This document shows positions 26,780 through 36,069 of a stretch of DNA of 64,000 nt, piece after piece; position 1 is the first letter of the stretch; each line of letters begins with the position of its first letter. The translations under genes were made by a program, and so were the position numbers. Source of the DNA: Sporosarcina aquimarina (GTDB taxonomy: Bacteria; Bacillota; Bacilli; Bacillales_A; Planococcaceae). The DNA lies in assembly GCF_019748715.1 (NCBI RefSeq), contig NZ_JACLBZ010000025.1:50041-114040 (forward strand), read 5' to 3'. A model generated the notes under the pieces. It did not search any database and was not told the DNA's origin. It saw only the letters and a program-made list of their open reading frames with translations.

Positions 26780-26900
26780 GGTGAGAATTGAAAGTGACTG
26801 ATGGTCATAGTGAAGGATTTATCCTGTTTTACTAGATTTAAACCTTGATACAATCAGCTTTTGATTAAATATTAAAAAGTTATTTTTGATATTTTAGAAG

Positions 26901-26916
26901 TTGGCACGGTACTTGC
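26901..26916 (+). promoter_or_regulatory. Sigma-54 (SigL) -24/-12 promoter of the hut operon
   Basis: TTGGCACGGTACTTGC matches the sigma-54 consensus TGGCAC-N5-TTGC exactly, with GG and GC at the invariant positions. It lies 50 bases before hutU. No HutP-type leader or sigma-A promoter is needed to explain expression. Confidence 0.92.
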
Positions 26917-26965
26917 AATATATAAATGTGAGAAACAGAAACTATCAATCTAGGAGGAATTCATT

Positions 26966-28690
26966 ATGACAACTAAACCAGAAATCTTATATTCGGTAAA
27001 AGCACAAAGAGGGCCCGAACTACGCTGTAAAGGATGGAGACAAGAAACAATCCTTCGAATGTTAGAAAATAATATGGAAAATGCGGAAAAGCCGGAGGAG
27101 TTAGTCATCTATGGAGGGATCGGAAAAGCTGCACGTAACTGGGAGTCCTACCATGCCATCGTACAATCTTTAAAAGATCTAGAAGACGATGAAACATTAG
27201 TTGTTCAATCAGGTATGCCGGTAGCGGTGTTCAAGACTCATAAATATGCCCCAACGGTCGTCATGGCAACAACAAATATTATGAAAGCTGACTGGCCTAC
27301 ATTCTATGATTTACAAGATAAAAACTTAACAATTTATGCAAATTATACAGCAGCACCTTGGGAATATATTGGAACACAAGGAGTTATTCAAGGTACTTTT
27401 GAAACATTATCAGCTATTGCCCGCCTGCATTACAATGATTCTCTTGTCGGCAAAATCTTGCTGACGGCGGGGGCAGGCGGTATGGGAGGCAACCAGACTC
27501 GCGCAATGACGATGCACGGAGGCGTTTGTATCCTTGTGGATTCCAACGTAGATATTATCAATCGTCGTATTGAAAAAGGCTTTATCGATGAATTAGCGCC
27601 ATCATTGGATGCTGCAGTCAAGAAAGCGAAAGAATATGCTGCTGCAGGTAAACCGTTGGGAATCGCAGTAGTCGGTAATGCTGCAGATGTATTTGAAGAA
27701 GTACTGAAGAGTGACTTCCGTCCAGATATTGCTACATCCATGACTCCGGGACATGACCCAATTTCATACTTGCCTGCAGGGTTAACAGTGGAAGAAGCTG
27801 AACAACTGCGCGACACAGATCGTACCCTGTATTTGGAAAAGGGGCGCGAAACGATGATTCGTGAATTGAAAGCATTGATTCAGTTCATGGACGAAGGGGT
27901 TCACGCATTTGAATATGGAACAAGCCATCGTAAAGAATGTATCGACGCAGGAATGGATGAAAAGGAAGCGAAACGCTTACCGGGTTTTGTAGCAGAATAT
28001 ATTCGCCCGTTGTTCTGTGAAGGTCGTGGACCATTCCGTTGGGTGTGTATGTCGGGAGAAGCGGAAGATCTTCGTAAAATTGATGACATGATTCTTGAGA
28101 AATTTGCAGATGACTACTTGGTGACGCGCTGGATCAAGCTGGCGAAAGAGCACATTCCGATTGAGGCATTACCTGCACGAATTTGTTACATGGGCTTTGG
28201 ACAACGTAAAAAGTTTGCACTAGAAGTTAATGATATGATTCGCCGCGGTGAGTTGGCCGGACCAGTTGCGTTCTCTCGTGACAATTTGGATTCAGGCTCA
28301 ATCGTTAACCCGACATTCGAATCTGAAAATATGAAAGATGGCAGTGACTTGATCTCAGACTGGCCAATGTTGAATGGTTTATTAAATGCCGTTGGTATGT
28401 GTGATTTGATCGCAATCCAAGCGAACTACTCAATGGGTGAAGCAGTTCATACAGGTGTAACAATGGTAGCGGATGGAACAGCTGAATCCGATATGCGTTT
28501 AGAAGTTGCAATGACTGTAGATTCCGGAATTGGAGTCGTGCGTCACGCACAGGCTGGATATGAGATAGCCCGTGATGTAGCGAACGGTCAAGGGGATCTG
28601 ACGGATGAGAGTATCCAGATTCCATTATGGTGGGAGCGCAAGGCTACATTCGGACCAAAAGATCTGGAAAAAACTAACGCTAAAGCATAA
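26966..28690 (+). CDS. hutU: Urocanate hydratase
   Basis: A 574-residue urocanase that converts urocanate to imidazolonepropionate with tightly bound NAD. Family landmarks are RGPELRCKGWRQE (15-27), LVIYGGIGKAARNWE (46-60), the NAD-loop TAGAGGMGGNQTRAM (167-181), CYMGFGQRKKFALEVN near 406-421, RDNLDSGS and HAQAGYE near 526. The ATG follows CTAGGAGGAA. It is slightly longer than B. subtilis HutU. It is the first gene of the operon, directly downstream of the sigma-54 promoter. Confidence 0.96.
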   Translation: MTTKPEILYSVKAQRGPELRCKGWRQETILRMLENNMENAEKPEELVIYGGIGKAARNWESYHAIVQSLKDLEDDETLVVQSGMPVAVFKTHKYAPTVVMATTNIMKADWPTFYDLQDKNLTIYANYTAAPWEYIGTQGVIQGTFETLSAIARLHYNDSLVGKILLTAGAGGMGGNQTRAMTMHGGVCILVDSNVDIINRRIEKGFIDELAPSLDAAVKKAKEYAAAGKPLGIAVVGNAADVFEEVLKSDFRPDIATSMTPGHDPISYLPAGLTVEEAEQLRDTDRTLYLEKGRETMIRELKALIQFMDEGVHAFEYGTSHRKECIDAGMDEKEAKRLPGFVAEYIRPLFCEGRGPFRWVCMSGEAEDLRKIDDMILEKFADDYLVTRWIKLAKEHIPIEALPARICYMGFGQRKKFALEVNDMIRRGELAGPVAFSRDNLDSGSIVNPTFESENMKDGSDLISDWPMLNGLLNAVGMCDLIAIQANYSMGEAVHTGVTMVADGTAESDMRLEVAMTVDSGIGVVRHAQAGYEIARDVANGQGDLTDESIQIPLWWERKATFGPKDLEKTNAKA

Positions 28691-28706
28691 GTAACAGGAT
28701 TATTAG

Positions 28707-28753
28707 AGAAGTGGGTGGGGGACGTCAAGCACCTGTTTGACTTCCTCCCTTCT
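28707..28753 (+). terminator. Imperfect GC-rich hairpin after hutU
   Basis: AGAAG...GGG...GTCAA (28707-28728) folds back on TTGAC...CCTCCC...CTTCT (28737-28753) with small bulges. Only TGTTTGT follows, so it may be a partial terminator or stabilising stem that sets hutU expression apart from the downstream genes. Confidence 0.5.
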
Positions 28754-28789
28754 TGTTTGTCGCCAAAACAACAAGGGCAGGTGAAGTCG

Positions 28790-30142
28790 ATGAACGATGT
28801 AAAACAAGATTTCGACAGAGTGGACAGTGCGTCTGCTGAAAGAGAAGGGAATATTTATTCTGTACGAAATATCTTCAGCTTTTTCTTCTTCAGTTTAATC
28901 GGCGTTTTCATGTTCTTTATTCCTATTGAAGTTAACGGGAAAAATTCCATTCCTTTAGATCATTTAGTTACTTGGATCAGGAATACCACACCGACCGCTG
29001 TATCGTATTACATCTTGTTGATTATGTTTTTAGGAGCTGCCTTTCCATTTTACTCAGGTAGCTGGAGGAAAACAAAAATTGAAATAGCATTATCATGCTT
29101 AAAGGTACTAGGCGCCATCTCAGCAGCTATGGTTCTATTTGAATTTGGACCAAAGTGGTTGTTGGCAGAGGACATGGGACCATATTACTTTTCGATAGTT
29201 CTCACGCCAATCGGGGTTTTGGTACCAATTGGTTCGATCTTTTTGGCGCTTCTTGTGGGGTATGGATTATTGGAGTTTATTGGTATTCTGATGCAACCAG
29301 TTATGAGACCGATATGGAAGACGCCGGGACGTTCCGCGATTGATGCCGTTGCTTCGTTTGTTGGCAGCTATTCTATTGGTCTTTTAATCACTAATCGTAT
29401 TTATAAAGAAGGGAAATATTCTAGACGTGAAGCAACAATCATTGCGACCGGATTTTCTACTGTATCTGCTACATTTATGGTAGTCGTAGCAAAGACACTG
29501 GACTTAATGGAAATTTGGAACTTGTATTTTTGGCTTACATTCCTTGTCACATTTTTAGTAACGGGTATTACAGTAAGGATGTGGCCAATTAACAAAATTC
29601 AAGACGATTATTATACGGGTGAAGGTCAGCCTGAGAAAGTGATCAGTGAAAAGAGAATCCAACATGCGTGGCATCAGTCGATGGTAACAGCACAAAATGC
29701 ACCAAGCCTTCTTAGCAATGTCTTATCTACTTTGAAGGATGGCGTGTTAATGGCGATGAGTATCCTGCCATCTGTCATGGCAATAGGACTTCTTGGTTTA
29801 ATTCTGGCCAATCAAACTCCGGTGTTTGATTATTTAGCTTATTTGTTTTTACCTTTAACTTGGATTTTACAGATTCCTGAACCGTTTTTAGCTGCTAAAG
29901 CTGCCATGATCAATTTGGTGGATATGTTTTTACCCTCATTGATGGTTGTAGAAGCTAGTTTGCACACTAGATTTATCGTCGCTTCAATTTCTATTTCAAC
30001 AATTTTATTTTTCTCGGCACTAATTCCGTGCATATTATCTACGGATATTCCAATTAAAATGCGTGAGATTGTGGTTCTTTGGTTTATTCGAACGGTCTTA
30101 TCACTAATTATTGTGACGCCGTTAGCATTTCTGTTTTTGTGA
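28790..30142 (+). CDS. yjiH: YjiH-family membrane protein with nucleoside-recognition (Gate) domains
   Basis: A 450-residue polytopic membrane protein resembling the YjiH family. It has about nine to eleven hydrophobic helices and Gate-like segments such as VASFVGSYSIGLLITNRIYKE and TIIATGFSTVSATFMVVVAK in the middle. The frame is open from a GTG at 28715 inside the upstream hairpin; GGCAGGTGA before the ATG at 28790 makes that the better start. YjiH-type genes often accompany amino-acid or histidine catabolic genes. A transport role in histidine or urocanate use is plausible but unproven. A cre box overlaps its stop codon. Confidence 0.8.
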   Translation: MNDVKQDFDRVDSASAEREGNIYSVRNIFSFFFFSLIGVFMFFIPIEVNGKNSIPLDHLVTWIRNTTPTAVSYYILLIMFLGAAFPFYSGSWRKTKIEIALSCLKVLGAISAAMVLFEFGPKWLLAEDMGPYYFSIVLTPIGVLVPIGSIFLALLVGYGLLEFIGILMQPVMRPIWKTPGRSAIDAVASFVGSYSIGLLITNRIYKEGKYSRREATIIATGFSTVSATFMVVVAKTLDLMEIWNLYFWLTFLVTFLVTGITVRMWPINKIQDDYYTGEGQPEKVISEKRIQHAWHQSMVTAQNAPSLLSNVLSTLKDGVLMAMSILPSVMAIGLLGLILANQTPVFDYLAYLFLPLTWILQIPEPFLAAKAAMINLVDMFLPSLMVVEASLHTRFIVASISISTILFFSALIPCILSTDIPIKMREIVVLWFIRTVLSLIIVTPLAFLFL

Positions 30143-30153
30143 AAACGTTTACA
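30140..30153 (+). promoter_or_regulatory. CcpA cre box inside the hut operon
   Basis: TGAAAACGTTTACA matches all fixed positions of the cre consensus TGNAANCGNWNNCW. Its first three bases are the stop codon of the yjiH gene, and it lies 37 bases before hutI. CcpA bound here could act as a transcription roadblock, as proposed for internal cre sites in other Bacillus operons. Confidence 0.65.
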
Positions 30154-30190
30154 ATTTTAGAGTTATTGTATTGTCTAAATGGAGGTTTTT

Positions 30191-31456
30191 ATGATGAATC
30201 AACTGCAAGGAAAAACCAAGGTCGACCTGGTCATTCGCCATGCTGCTGAGGCATTGACTTGTAAAGGTGAGGGGATGGCTGAGCTCGGCGTCATTAAAGA
30301 TGCTTGGATTGCGGTGAAGGACGGTCGCATTGCAGGCGTTGGCACGGAAAGGGAGGGAAGCGATTCAATTGATCTGGATAATGCATCTCAACTTGACGCG
30401 TCTGGAAAAGTTGTGGCACCTGGATTTGTAGATTCCCATACGCATCTCGTATTCAACGGTACACGAGTGGAAGAGTACGCCGCAAAGTTAGCTGGAGACG
30501 ATAAAAAGAAATTAGAAGAACTAGGTATTACAACAGGACCGAATCGTACGATTGAATTAACACGGCATGCATCGGAAGAGGAGTTGTTTCAACAATCCAA
30601 AAAACGGATGATGAACATGCTTAATTACGGCATGACGACAATCGAGAGCAAGAGCGGCTATGGATTGACGACAGAAAGTGAAATTAAAATCTTAGAAGTG
30701 GGACGCCGACTTGATAGAGAAACCCCAGTGGATGTTTACAATACATTTTTAGGTGCGCATGGCTTTCCTGAGGGTGTAACAAAAGAAGAATATCTCCGTA
30801 TTATTATCGAAGAAATGATTCCGGAGGTCGGTGAACGCAAGCTCGCAGAATTTTGTGATGCCTGGTGCGATGATGGATATTTCACGGCAGAAGAGTCTGA
30901 ACAGATATTGGAGGCTGGATTGAAATATGGCATGAAGCCGAAGCTTCATGCGGACGCATACTCCTATATTGGCGGGTCTGACTTGGCGGTAAAAATGAAT
31001 ATGGTATCCGTTGATCATCTGAATTATACCCCAGTAGAAGTAATGGAGAAATTGGCGGAATCAAAGGTTACGGGTGTATTAATGCCTGCTCTAGATTTTG
31101 CCGTGGGACATAAGAAACCTTTCGATGCTAGAAAGATGCTGGACTTGGGAATGAATATCGCTCTAGCGACGGATTTATGTCCCGCCTGCTATACAGAATC
31201 CATGCAATTCGTTATCAATCTAGGATGTAAACTTTACAAATTCACCGTCGAAGAGGCTATTAAAGCAGCCACGTATGGTGGGGCTTGTGCCCTGGACTTA
31301 GATGATCGTGGTGTAATTGCAGAAGGGAAGGTAGCAGATTTACAAATTTGGTCTATTCCTTCTTATGTCCATATTGCATACGAACTCGGTACGAATATAG
31401 TGGAAACTGTTTTGAAAGATGGGGAAGTTGTAGTCGATCATGCAGAAATACAGTAA
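30191..31456 (+). CDS. hutI: Imidazolonepropionase
   Basis: A 421-residue amidohydrolase-superfamily enzyme that opens imidazolone-5-propionate to N-formimino-L-glutamate. It has the metal motif DSHTHLVFNG near 76-85, YGLTTESE near 157, the histidine region KPKLHADAYS near 247-256, and ATDLCPACYTESM near 328-340, which holds the metal-binding Asp. In that last motif two Cys appear where many HutI proteins have Asn or Gly. GGAGG at 30181 precedes two adjacent ATGs at 30191 and 30194. HutI identity is secure from motif order and operon position. Confidence 0.94.
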   Translation: MMNQLQGKTKVDLVIRHAAEALTCKGEGMAELGVIKDAWIAVKDGRIAGVGTEREGSDSIDLDNASQLDASGKVVAPGFVDSHTHLVFNGTRVEEYAAKLAGDDKKKLEELGITTGPNRTIELTRHASEEELFQQSKKRMMNMLNYGMTTIESKSGYGLTTESEIKILEVGRRLDRETPVDVYNTFLGAHGFPEGVTKEEYLRIIIEEMIPEVGERKLAEFCDAWCDDGYFTAEESEQILEAGLKYGMKPKLHADAYSYIGGSDLAVKMNMVSVDHLNYTPVEVMEKLAESKVTGVLMPALDFAVGHKKPFDARKMLDLGMNIALATDLCPACYTESMQFVINLGCKLYKFTVEEAIKAATYGGACALDLDDRGVIAEGKVADLQIWSIPSYVHIAYELGTNIVETVLKDGEVVVDHAEIQ

Positions 31457-31474
31457 GAAAAGGAGAATGTTAGG

Positions 31475-32638
31475 ATGACAAATAAACAAGTAAAGAATAA
31501 TGCAGCAGACTGTGTTAATGAAAAACGGTTGTTGGATTTATTTTTAGAGCTGGCGAAAATTGATGGTCCGAGTGGAAAAGAACAGAAAGTGGCTGACTAT
31601 CTAAAAGAAGCTCTACCTGAACTTGGATTCACTCTTCAATTTGACGAAGCACATAAAAACTTCGATGGAGAGGTAGGGAACTTGATTGCTTACAAAGAAG
31701 GAACGGATTCATCTGTACCTCCATTGTTTTTCTCCACTCACATGGATACAGTACTCCCCACTAAAGATTTAAAGCCGGTCATCAAAGATGGTGTAATCTA
31801 TTCGGACGGCACGACGATTCTCGGAGCAGATGACCGCGCTGCATTAGCTGCTTATATTGAAGGGGTTCGTGCAGTAATTGAAAGCGGTATTCCGCATGGA
31901 CCGATCGAGCTTGTCTTAACGGTCAATGAACAACCTGGTCTCGTGGGTGCGCGTTATTTAGATTACAGCAGACCCAAAAGTACATTTGGCTATATATTTG
32001 ACAGCAGTGGCGATGTAGGGCAAACCATTTTGAAAGGACCTTATAGCAGCAGGATCTGGATGAAAATAAAAGGCAATGCCGCGCATATTGCGCTGAATTC
32101 AGAGGAAGGTAATAACGCATTTATTTTAGCGGCAGCAGGTTTATTGGACATCAACCTAGGTGAAATTGATGAAGAAACATTGGCAAACATTGGTATTATC
32201 GAAGGCGGAGAACTTACTTCTATTATTCCAGGAGAGGTAACAGTTGCAGGTGAAGTGCGCAGCTTTTCTAAAGAAAAACTGGATAAACAGTTAAAGCATA
32301 TGGAAGATGCGATGCGAAAGGCCGTGGAGGCCAGAGGTGGTTCAGTGGAAGTAACAATTGAGAAAAAGTACAGCGGCTTCTCGATTCCTGAAGATCATAT
32401 ATTAACTCAAACTGTTTTGAATGCATCGGAGAATATTAAAGTAAAGCCGTACTTGACTGAAACACTTGGCGGCGCAGATACTAATGTGCTCAATGAAAAT
32501 GGCCTAATTTGCTTAACATTAGGAAATGGCTTCCATAACATTCACTCGTTCCGAGAGTGTATTAGTGAAGAAAATTTAACAAACACAGGGCGTCTGACAG
32601 CAGCATTAATTCAGCAATGGTATGAAAGCCAGAAATAA
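31475..32638 (+). CDS. M20-family metallohydrolase, PepT-like, with altered metal site
   Basis: A 387-residue M20-family protein most like PepT-type tripeptidases of Bacillales. Metal-site residues visible are H89 (STHMDTV), D119 (LGADDRAA), D176 (IFDSSGD) and the C-terminal HNIHS histidines. The catalytic pair normally reads Glu-Glu; here it is E152-Q153 (TVNEQPG), so the metal-bridging Glu is replaced by Gln. It is fourth in the hut operon, 18 bases after hutI, with AAGGAGAATG before the ATG. It could hydrolyse a histidine-containing peptide or N-acyl compound to feed the pathway. Hydrolysis of formiminoglutamate is a more speculative option, as no hutG lies in the operon. Confidence 0.82.
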   Translation: MTNKQVKNNAADCVNEKRLLDLFLELAKIDGPSGKEQKVADYLKEALPELGFTLQFDEAHKNFDGEVGNLIAYKEGTDSSVPPLFFSTHMDTVLPTKDLKPVIKDGVIYSDGTTILGADDRAALAAYIEGVRAVIESGIPHGPIELVLTVNEQPGLVGARYLDYSRPKSTFGYIFDSSGDVGQTILKGPYSSRIWMKIKGNAAHIALNSEEGNNAFILAAAGLLDINLGEIDEETLANIGIIEGGELTSIIPGEVTVAGEVRSFSKEKLDKQLKHMEDAMRKAVEARGGSVEVTIEKKYSGFSIPEDHILTQTVLNASENIKVKPYLTETLGGADTNVLNENGLICLTLGNGFHNIHSFRECISEENLTNTGRLTAALIQQWYESQK

Positions 32639-32701
32639 ATTAGATAGATAAATTGGAAACATCCTCATTTAATCCAAATTAGATAATCAGGGGGAATGAA
32701 C

Positions 32702-34042
32702 GTGTTAACGAATCCCGTATTTATTTCTGTAGTAGTATTAACCGTTTTAAGTCTGGCAAGAGTACATGTGATTTTCGCCATTTTAATGGCGGCTATCACG
32801 GCAGGACTCCTTTCCAATTTGTCATTATCGGATACTCTTTCTACCTTCCTTGGTGGAATGGGTGGTCAGTCTGAGACTGCGTTAAGTTATATTCTCCTAG
32901 GGATTTTTGCAGCAATGATTGCGCATTCAAACATTACCAAAATGCTGATCGATAAATTATTGTCTGTTAAAAAGATGAATAAATATATGTTATTGCTGAT
33001 GGTTGCCGGTTTGACCTGTCTATCGGGAAACCTAATTCCAGTGCACATTGCGTTCATACCTATCCTAATTCCGCCGTTGCTAATTTTCTTCAACTATTTA
33101 CGCTTAGACAGACGAGCTGTCGCTTGTGCTCTGACATTCGGTTTGAAGATGCCTTACATTTTGATTCCGGCAGGCTATGGACTGATATTCCATGGCATTA
33201 TTGTGCAGGAAGTTAGCAGTAACGGCATGCCTGTCACATTATCACAAGTACCTCTAGCAATGGCAATCCCGGCACTTGGTATGTTCGTAGGATTGTTTAT
33301 CGCAATTTTTTTCACGTATCGTAAACCGCGAGATTATGAAACGGAGGAAGAACGTGCTAGCCATGCAGAGATATTTGCATCTTCTGTTCAATTAGCGGCT
33401 GGTACGGAACGTGTCAAACAGAAGTTCGAGGTACGTGACGTACTGACGCTCGTTGCAATTGTTGGGGCTCTGGTAGTTCAAATTCAAGTGCAATCATTAG
33501 TACTCGGTGCGCTTGTTGGAATTATTGTAATGTTTGCTGCAAGGGTTGTCACATTGGGTGAAGGAGAAGTAGTCGTTCAGGAAGGCGTAAAACTTATGGG
33601 TGCTATTGCCTTCGTTATGCTTCTCGCCTCTGGTTATGCAACGGTTTTAAAAGATACAGGCTCAGTAACTAATTTGGTGACAGCTGTTGAAGGGTATTTC
33701 AGCTATGGAAAAGTGGCTGGTGCTGCATTACTATTATTAATAGGACTATTAGTAACAATGGGAATAGGAACATCTTTCGGAACAGTTCCCATTCTGGCCG
33801 CTGTATTCGTCCCGATATGTATGGTAATGGGATTCAGCCCCCTTGCTACAATTGCATTGATTGGTACAGCGGGAGCATTAGGAGACGCTGGTTCACCGGC
33901 TTCAGATAGTACGCTTGGACCGACTTCAGGATTGAATGCAGATGGTAAACATCATCACATTTGGGACACTTGTGTACCTACATTCCTTCATTATAATATC
34001 CCTTTATTTATTTTCGGGATATTGGCGGCAGCAATTTTATAA
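32702..34042 (+). CDS. Na+/H+ antiporter-family (YuiF-like) transporter, candidate histidine permease
   Basis: A 446-residue membrane protein with about 11-12 hydrophobic helices, resembling YuiF-type members of the Na+/H+ antiporter (NhaC/ArsB-like) superfamily. Family segments are GLTCLSGNLIPVHIAFIP near 100-118, FGLKMPYILIPAGYG near 146-160, GIGTSFGTVPILAAVFVP near 357-375, and the end GDAGSPASDSTLGPTSG. An ATG at 32696 lies too close to the ribosome binding site CAGGGGGA, so GTG 32702 is the more likely start. Relatives in other hut operons are thought to import histidine; this assignment is from context. Confidence 0.83.
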   Translation: MLTNPVFISVVVLTVLSLARVHVIFAILMAAITAGLLSNLSLSDTLSTFLGGMGGQSETALSYILLGIFAAMIAHSNITKMLIDKLLSVKKMNKYMLLLMVAGLTCLSGNLIPVHIAFIPILIPPLLIFFNYLRLDRRAVACALTFGLKMPYILIPAGYGLIFHGIIVQEVSSNGMPVTLSQVPLAMAIPALGMFVGLFIAIFFTYRKPRDYETEEERASHAEIFASSVQLAAGTERVKQKFEVRDVLTLVAIVGALVVQIQVQSLVLGALVGIIVMFAARVVTLGEGEVVVQEGVKLMGAIAFVMLLASGYATVLKDTGSVTNLVTAVEGYFSYGKVAGAALLLLIGLLVTMGIGTSFGTVPILAAVFVPICMVMGFSPLATIALIGTAGALGDAGSPASDSTLGPTSGLNADGKHHHIWDTCVPTFLHYNIPLFIFGILAAAIL

Positions 34043-34067
34043 TATAAGAGGATAAGAGGTGGTTTAG

Positions 34068-35585
34068 TTGAGTAAAGAAATGGTAGTCCATTTAGATGGG
34101 GAGTCATTAGATCGTCAGCTGATCGAACGCATTGTTTTTGACGAAGTAGAAGTCGATATTTCGGATTATGCTTTAAAGCGTGTGCGGGAAAGCCGCGAAC
34201 GTATTGAGAAACAATTAAGAGATGGAAAGGTTATCTATGGTGTCAATACAGGTTTCGGGAAACTGAGTGATATTCAAATTGAAGAAGATGATATTGCGAA
34301 ATTACAGCTGAATCTGTTGCGTGCGGATGCTGTTGGAGTGGGTGAACCCTTATCTAAGCCAATCGTACGTGCCATGATGATTTTAAGAGCAAATGCTTTA
34401 GCGAAAGGATTCTCCGGAATCAAGGAAGATACACTTCAATTATTAGTTCAGATGATCAATAAAGGCGTTCATCCAGTCGTGCCGTGTAAGGGTTCAGTAG
34501 GTGCAAGTGGTGACTTGGCCCCACTAGCGCACGTAGCTATCGTTTTAATTGGAGAAGGTCGTGCAGAGTATGAGGGTGAAATTCTGACCGGCGGAGAAGC
34601 GTTGCGGCTTGCCGGATTAGAACCTGTTACTTTACAGGCTAAAGAGGGACTAGCTTTGATCAATGGGACTCAAGCTATGACTGCAGTAGGCGTAATTGGA
34701 TTTAATGAAGCTGAACGCATTGGCTATGCTGCGGACATGTCAGCTAGTTTGACAATGGAGGCACTTCAGGGAATTATAACAGCATTTGACAGCGAGCTAT
34801 TGGCAGTACGTCCGCATAAAGAATTGGAAGTGGTTGCCTCCCGTATTCGTAACTGGTTGGAAGGAAGTCAACGTGTGACTAGCCAGGGGCAGATTCGCAT
34901 GCAAGATGCGTATTCCATACGCTGTATCCCGCAAGTACATGGTGCATCTTGGCAAGCATTGCAGTATGTAGAGGATCGATTAAGCGTGGAAATGAATTCC
35001 GCGACAGATAACCCTATAATCCTTGAAAATGGAGAAATCATTTCCGGTGGCCATTTCCATGGACAGCCGATTGCTTTGGCAATGGATTTCATGAAGGTTG
35101 GATCTGCAGAACTCGCTAATATTTCAGAGCGTCGGATTGAGCGTCTGGTTAATCCACAATTGAGTGGATTGTCCCCATTCCTTGCCACGGATCCAGGATT
35201 GGAATGTGGCTTGATGGTCGCCCAATATGCAGCGGCAGCATTAGTTTCAGAGAACAAAGTACTTGCACATCCGGCAAGCGTGGATTCCATTCCGACATCC
35301 GCTAATCAAGAAGATCATGTCAGTATGGGAACGATTGGTTCGAGACAAGCACGTGAAATCATTCATAATAGTGCACGTGTCATTGCGATTGAATTAATTT
35401 GTGCATCCCAAGCGATTCATTTAGAGCAAGCGGAGAATGAACTGGCTCCTGCAACGAGTGCTTATTTGGAGAAGGTTCGTAAAATTTGCCCACCGTTGCT
35501 AGCAGATCGCGATATCTCTGAACAGATCGAAGAATTAGCGCAGTTCCTATTACGTGATGATACGTTAACACAGCAAAAGTTATAA
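34068..35585 (+). CDS. hutH: Histidine ammonia-lyase
   Basis: A 505-residue histidase that removes ammonia from L-histidine to give urocanate. The self-processing A146-S147-G148 triad (GSVGASGDLAPLAH) forms the MIO cofactor. YGVNTGFG (58-65), TDNPI near 317 and the QEDHVSMG segment near 413 are family signatures. The TTG start at 34068 is supported by AGAGGTGG upstream. It is the last gene of the operon although it encodes the first pathway step. A strong terminator follows about 100 bases later. Confidence 0.96.
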   Translation: MSKEMVVHLDGESLDRQLIERIVFDEVEVDISDYALKRVRESRERIEKQLRDGKVIYGVNTGFGKLSDIQIEEDDIAKLQLNLLRADAVGVGEPLSKPIVRAMMILRANALAKGFSGIKEDTLQLLVQMINKGVHPVVPCKGSVGASGDLAPLAHVAIVLIGEGRAEYEGEILTGGEALRLAGLEPVTLQAKEGLALINGTQAMTAVGVIGFNEAERIGYAADMSASLTMEALQGIITAFDSELLAVRPHKELEVVASRIRNWLEGSQRVTSQGQIRMQDAYSIRCIPQVHGASWQALQYVEDRLSVEMNSATDNPIILENGEIISGGHFHGQPIALAMDFMKVGSAELANISERRIERLVNPQLSGLSPFLATDPGLECGLMVAQYAAAALVSENKVLAHPASVDSIPTSANQEDHVSMGTIGSRQAREIIHNSARVIAIELICASQAIHLEQAENELAPATSAYLEKVRKICPPLLADRDISEQIEELAQFLLRDDTLTQQKL

Positions 35586-35682
35586 GAACGTTGTATTACC
35601 TTTACTCAATCTTTGGTTTGACGATATGCAGAATCTTCAACTGAAGAACTCATAATTACTCTCCCTATAAAAATAAATTATA

Positions 35683-35740
35683 AAAGGTTGTCGGAAAAGT
35701 CGTTTTAAATGACTTTTTGCGACAACCTCTTTTTATTTTC
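35683..35740 (+). terminator. Intrinsic terminator of the hut operon
   Basis: AGGTTGTCG (35685-35693) pairs with CGACAACCT (35720-35728), with an inner AAAAGTC/GACTTTT stem, followed by CTTTTTATTTT. Confidence 0.88.
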
Positions 35741-36069
35741 ATACTCCGTTCGCATCAATTATGCAATATGCATAGTTGTTTGCATGCAAGTAATTTCTGC
35801 AAGGGGGTGATGTAGACACTCTCTTTTTTAGCCGGTCCGATTATGCTATTTAAAAATTTAAAAGCAGATAATATTTAGACCCTGAAAGTGTCAGTGGTAA
35901 ATGATGTAGAAGAAAGTCTGAATTTAAATTGGATTAGGATAGAAAAGCAATAGTTTTTTGGTATTGCAGATTTCCGGTACTTATCCTATCTTGCAATGAA
36001 AAGAAATTACTTCTCGAGTAGTCCTATACACGGACTTACTTTTTAAAAACTCTGATTTCTCTAAACAAC
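35741..36069. other. Gene-free stretch with TGCA-rich motifs
   Basis: No credible gene lies here. Around 35760-35800 there is ATATGCAT followed by TTTGCATGCAAG and TTCTGCAAGG, reminiscent of the TGCATGCA/CTGCA-rich sites upstream of the hut promoter. No -24/-12 promoter accompanies them. The rest is AT-rich and also covers the 3-prime side of the minus-strand transporter gene. Confidence 0.4.

Noticed and set aside
26640..26965. HutP-type antitermination leader before hutU
   Set aside because: No hutP gene and no terminator hairpin between promoter and hutU; the perfect -24/-12 promoter explains expression better.
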